Below the pieces are notes generated by a model, which did not search any database, had not been told where the DNA came from, and saw nothing but the letters and a program-made list of their open reading frames with translations. The position numbers were made by a program, and so were the translations under genes. From Nitrospirota bacterium (GTDB taxonomy: Bacteria > Nitrospirota > Thermodesulfovibrionia > Thermodesulfovibrionales > UBA6898), in assembly GCA_021814065.1 (NCBI GenBank), contig JAKAIZ010000004.1, positions 1-37,101 on the forward strand: a stretch of DNA of 37,101 nt, read 5' to 3'. Numbering within the stretch: the first letter of the stretch is position 1; the number at the start of each line of letters is the position of its first letter. Below are positions 33,763-37,101 of this stretch, one piece after another.

Positions 33763-34718
33763 CTGCGGCCGCACGAAATACCGCATGCAAACGCGATTTC
33801 ATTGTGACGTCCGAAGACGCCGGCGCCAGGGCAGACGTTCTCGCTTCATCGGTTTTCGGAATAACCCGCTCCCAGATACAGCACCTCATCGAAAAGGGGC
33901 TGCTCACGGTCAACAGACTTGCAGTAAAGCCGAACTATAAAGCAAAGCCGGCTGACATCATAGCATTGACGATTCCTGAGGCCGAGGAGAAACTCATACC
34001 GCAAGATCTGCCTGTCAGGGTCCTCTACAGCGACGATTTTCTGGTCGTACTGGACAAGCCCGCCGGCATGGTCGTCTACCCTGCCGCAGGTCATAGCAGC
34101 GGAACGCTGATGAACGCTGTTGCACATTACTGCACAAAACTGGCCTCTGTCGGTGCACCCTTAAGGCCGGGAGTAGTACATCGTCTCGACAAAGATACGT
34201 CGGGGGTAATGGTAGTTGCGGTAGACGACGGTGCCTATTATGGACTGGTCGAGCAATTCCGGAAACGAACTATAGACAGGAAATATAAGGCTATTGTCTA
34301 CGGAAATTTAAAAGACGACTGCGGGGAAATTTCCTCAAGAATAGGGAGGTCGGAATCCGACAGAAAAAAGATGTCTACCCGGACTAGCCGGGGCAAGGAG
34401 GCGGTCACCGCCTGGAAGGTGCTCGAACGGTTCGGGGCCGCCACATTGATCGAAGCTAAACTTGGGACCGGAAGGACCCACCAGATCAGGGTCCATTTCG
34501 CGTCGGTCGGCCATCCGGTCCTCGGAGACAGTACGTACGGCAAGAAAACCCTGCTGACGATTCACGGGAAGAAGATCGTATTCCCGAGGCAGATGCTGCA
34601 TGCGGAACTGCTCGGCTTCATCCACCCGGCGACCGGCAAGCATATGGAATTCAGGACCGATCTCCCGCAGGACATGAAGGAAATAGTCACCAAGCTGAGG
34701 CATACAATCGGGGTTTAG
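33759..34718 (+). CDS. rluD: RluD-type 23S rRNA pseudouridine synthase
   Basis: A 319-residue RluA/RluD-family enzyme: N-terminal S4 RNA-binding domain (ITRSQIQHLIEKGLLTVN), then the catalytic domain with HRLDKDTSG (Asp about 143) and GRTHQIRVH. RluD makes pseudouridines in helix 69 of 23S rRNA; RluC-like specificity cannot be excluded. The reading frame opens at TTG 33759, overlapping the rhomboid stop in TTGA. No nearby ATG fits, so TTG is accepted. The last bases overlap the remnant on the minus strand. Confidence 0.93.
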   Translation: MTAAARNTACKRDFIVTSEDAGARADVLASSVFGITRSQIQHLIEKGLLTVNRLAVKPNYKAKPADIIALTIPEAEEKLIPQDLPVRVLYSDDFLVVLDKPAGMVVYPAAGHSSGTLMNAVAHYCTKLASVGAPLRPGVVHRLDKDTSGVMVVAVDDGAYYGLVEQFRKRTIDRKYKAIVYGNLKDDCGEISSRIGRSESDRKKMSTRTSRGKEAVTAWKVLERFGAATLIEAKLGTGRTHQIRVHFASVGHPVLGDSTYGKKTLLTIHGKKIVFPRQMLHAELLGFIHPATGKHMEFRTDLPQDMKEIVTKLRHTIGV

Positions 34719-34835
34719 GAGCGGAGTTTTCCCCAGTTGATGACGTCCGCGACCCGGTCTACGTCAGACAATGTCCTCACAGTCGATGCCCGGGGCCGGA
34801 TACTTTGCGAGAAGACCCAAGACATTCTTTTTCAT
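34715..34835 (-). pseudogene. Remnant of a DUF2064/TIGR04282-type glycosyltransferase-like gene
   Basis: On the minus strand a frame starting at ATG 34835 reads MKKNVLGLLAKYPAPG, which matches the N-terminal FxKxPxPG motif of this family, but ends at a TGA after 23 codons. The next frame carries TLSDVDRVADVINWGKLRS to a TAA at 34715-34717, reminiscent of the family's LPDIDTPEDL end. The simplest reading is a gene with a large internal deletion that joined both ends out of frame. It lies downstream of zwf, overlapping the rluD stop. Short length makes the call tentative. Confidence 0.35.
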
Positions 34836-34900
34836 CGGTAATAAATTCCAGTCTCAAGGCCGTAACCTATTCTCCCTTTTGTCCTTCATTCCGACCTTTC

Positions 34901-36454
34901 TCAAAGCGCTCTCCATGCCCGTCCGTCCCTCTGTATCAGCAGGTCGGCTTCCGGCGGACCGGACAGACCGGCAGCATAATTCGGGAACGTGGTGAACTCC
35001 GCGGCAGATTCCAGACGCTCAAGCAACGGTGAGAGCAGCGCCCACGTCTGTTCGACCCCGTCTTCTCTCACAAAAAGCATCTGGTCTCCCTGCATGCAGT
35101 CGAGTAATATCCTCTCATAGTCGCCCAGGGCCGATATCTTCTTGTAGGAGAAGTCCATCGTCTCGGTGCCGAGACAAACCCTCGTTCCCTGGGTCTTGGC
35201 CTGGAAGATAAGACTGGTCCCTTCATCCGGCTGGACCCTCATGATCAGGGTATTCGGCTCTATCCTGCCTTCGAGGGTGCCGGCGAACATCAGATGGGGA
35301 ACAGCCCTGAAATGTACCGATATCTCGGCCTTTCGAGAGGTAAGTCTCTTCCCCGAACGGAGGTAAAAAGGCACGCCGTTCCACCTCCAGTTGTCGATAA
35401 ACACCTTGAGCGCGGCATATGTGGCCGTAACCGAATCTTCCGGAATGCCGTCTTCTTCCCTGTAGCCAACGACGTCGTGTCCTCCGATTGCGCCCTTGCC
35501 GTACTGACCCAGCACGACCACCTCACCCACCTCTTCCGTTGGAAACGGTCTTACCGAACGAAAGACCTTCACCTTTTCGTCGCGGACATGTTCCGCCTCG
35601 AAGGCGACCGGAGACTCCATGGCAGTAAGGGCAAGAAGCTGGAAGATATGGTTCTGGAACATGTCCCGGATCACCCCTGCCTTGTCGTAATATCCTGCCC
35701 TGTGTTCGACCCCGAGCGTCTCCGAAACCGTTATCTGCACATGGTCGATATATCGCCTGTTCCAGAGGGGTTCGAAGATCGAATTCGCAAACCTGAACAT
35801 CAGGATATTCTGGACCGTCTCCTTTGCAAGATAATGGTCCATCCGATAAATCTGGCCCTCTCCGAAGGACTTTCTCAGAACCCCGTTCAGCCTTTCGGCG
35901 GATTCGAGGTTCCGGCCGATCGGTTTTTCGATCACTATGTGCGCATACCCCTTCTCCTCGCGCGAAAGACCGGTAGTCCCAAGGTTCGACGCCACCGTTT
36001 CATAGATATCGGGAGGTACTGCGAGATAGAAAATGCGGTTTCCGGTTGTATCATGCCTTTTTTCGAGGTCGGTGATCCTTCTTTTAAGCAGCCTGTACGA
36101 GCCTGTCTGGGCATAGTCGGCCTTCACGTAATAAAGCCTTTGCGAAAAGTCGGTCCAGGACCGGAAATCGAAATCGCCTGCAAGCGCGCCCTGCGCGGCA
36201 TCACGCACGGTCCCGCGAAAAGCGGCCCTTTCCATGTCTCTTCTGGCAACTCCGATGACAAAAAAATTCCCGGGAAGGAGGCCGTTTTTTGCGAGCCGGT
36301 AGAGCGAGGGCAACAACTTTCGCCGGGCGAGATCTCCTGTAGCCCCGAAGACCACGAGGCAGAAGGGACGGGGGATCTCGACATCGCAACTCTCCAGGGT
36401 TTTATAGATAATACCGGTAAACTTATCGGGAGAAAGCGCCTTGATTTCGTCCAT
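34901..36454 (-). CDS. zwf: Glucose-6-phosphate 1-dehydrogenase
   Basis: A 517-residue NAD(P)-dependent enzyme, first step of the oxidative pentose phosphate pathway. The dinucleotide motif FGATGDLARRKL (about 36-47), IEKPIGRNLESA and the substrate/catalytic segment RMDHYLAKETVQN (about 204-216) are present. AAGGAAAA precedes ATG 36454. No pgl, gnd or opcA gene is next to it. Transcribed after a 308-bp gap containing an inverted-repeat element. Confidence 0.96.
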   Translation of the reverse strand: MDEIKALSPDKFTGIIYKTLESCDVEIPRPFCLVVFGATGDLARRKLLPSLYRLAKNGLLPGNFFVIGVARRDMERAAFRGTVRDAAQGALAGDFDFRSWTDFSQRLYYVKADYAQTGSYRLLKRRITDLEKRHDTTGNRIFYLAVPPDIYETVASNLGTTGLSREEKGYAHIVIEKPIGRNLESAERLNGVLRKSFGEGQIYRMDHYLAKETVQNILMFRFANSIFEPLWNRRYIDHVQITVSETLGVEHRAGYYDKAGVIRDMFQNHIFQLLALTAMESPVAFEAEHVRDEKVKVFRSVRPFPTEEVGEVVVLGQYGKGAIGGHDVVGYREEDGIPEDSVTATYAALKVFIDNWRWNGVPFYLRSGKRLTSRKAEISVHFRAVPHLMFAGTLEGRIEPNTLIMRVQPDEGTSLIFQAKTQGTRVCLGTETMDFSYKKISALGDYERILLDCMQGDQMLFVREDGVEQTWALLSPLLERLESAAEFTTFPNYAAGLSGPPEADLLIQRDGRAWRAL

Positions 36455-36575
36455 ATTCCGTTTTTTCCTTCAGTATTGCAGAGCGCGGGCCTCTCACAAA
36501 GATTGTAGCAGAAAAAAAAGGGACGGAAAAGCGAAACGCACAAGGCCTCATTGCTGATGTTGTATAACGGACGAA

Positions 36576-36731
36576 GACAGACATGTCGAAAAACGCCATA
36601 CAATCGGCAGGATTTTATTGTGATTCACGTAAACGCAAACTCGACGCCTTCCGCTCTCTTGAAAGGCAGGCTGCAATGCCCGTGGTTCATAAGCGGAGCC
36701 TCGACTATGGCGCTTTTTCACCATGTCTGCC
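36576..36731. repeat. MITE-like element, copy B of the dispersed repeat, with terminal inverted repeats
   Basis: The left end begins GACAGACATGTCGAAAAACG and the right end finishes CTTTTTCACCATGTCTGCC; both carry a TATGGCG-type inner edge and are inverted over about 25 bp with a few mismatches. Inside lies TGATTCACGTAAACGCA (36621-36637), the same 17-mer as copies A and C, and a second nested inverted repeat (GACGCCTTCCGC against GCGGAGCCTCG). It is about 156 bp, non-coding, and fills most of the aspS-zwf gap 36455-36762. No transposase is associated. Confidence 0.6.
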
Positions 36732-36762
36732 CTCGCTAATATATGTTTTGTGACGGTAAGCG

Positions 36763-37101
<339 letters not shown>

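Noticed and set aside
35294-36508. 404-codon plus-strand ORF opposite zwf
   Set aside because: It is the antisense shadow of a clear, full-length zwf; no recognisable domain, no ribosome-binding site.
36551-36739. 62-codon plus-strand ORF in the aspS-zwf gap
   Set aside because: It lies in the inverted-repeat element; the similarity of its peptide to that of an ORF near 15100 comes from the shared DNA repeat, not from coding.

Overview
The window reads as a stretch of chromosome from an anaerobic, moderately GC-rich Gram-negative-type bacterium, most probably Nitrospirota (Thermodesulfovibrionia-like) or a former deltaproteobacterial lineage. The assignment is an inference from gene content: an AhbD-type heme radical SAM enzyme, a CooC ATPase, a 2-oxoacid:ferredoxin oxidoreductase subunit, two-subunit GlyRS, a TatD/radical-SAM fusion and large PAS/GAF kinases. 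No 16S rRNA or other decisive marker is present.

Layout. 1-411: start of a Fur/PerR-type regulator (minus, runs off the left edge) behind a perfect 23-bp inverted repeat, then a region with another palindrome. 412-5559: LOG-family nucleotide hydrolase (+), the minus-strand cluster hflX - ahbD-like - hemE, and a macro-domain protein (+). 5560-9941: a MITE-like inverted-repeat element, a lone vorB-like alpha subunit (-), and glyQ-glyS (+). 9944-14923: PP2C phosphatase (-), rplM-rpsI (+), argC-argJ (+), cooC-like ATPase (-). 15246-16634: TatD nuclease fused to a radical SAM domain (+). 16603-22271: a tightly overlapped minus-strand signalling operon, YeiH-like membrane protein - hybrid sensor-type histidine kinase - CheY-like receiver - GAF/HD-GYP protein. 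22500-26093: coupled minus operon yggS - proC - yggT - divIVA - hisS. 26209-28463: radical SAM (B12-binding type) plus LysE exporter (-). 28544-29354: smpB and ssrA (tmRNA). 29355-30525: a small island bounded by an imperfect duplicate of the ssrA 3' end. 30895-32352: DegP/HtrA protease (-). 32552-34718: GNAT - rhomboid - RluD operon (+). 34715-36454: remnant of a glycosyltransferase-like gene and zwf (-). 36763-37101: 3' end of aspS (-).

Most of the window is housekeeping (translation, heme, arginine and proline synthesis, ribosome rescue). Many genes are translationally coupled by 1- to 4-nt overlaps. The most interesting parts are the ssrA-bounded island with its broken zinc-ribbon gene and unknown small proteins, the TatD-radical SAM fusion, the YeiH/kinase/receiver/HD-GYP cascade, the possible mixed heme route (HemE plus AhbD), and a dispersed intergenic repeat found in three places. 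No CRISPR array, rRNA, complete insertion sequence or intact prophage was seen.
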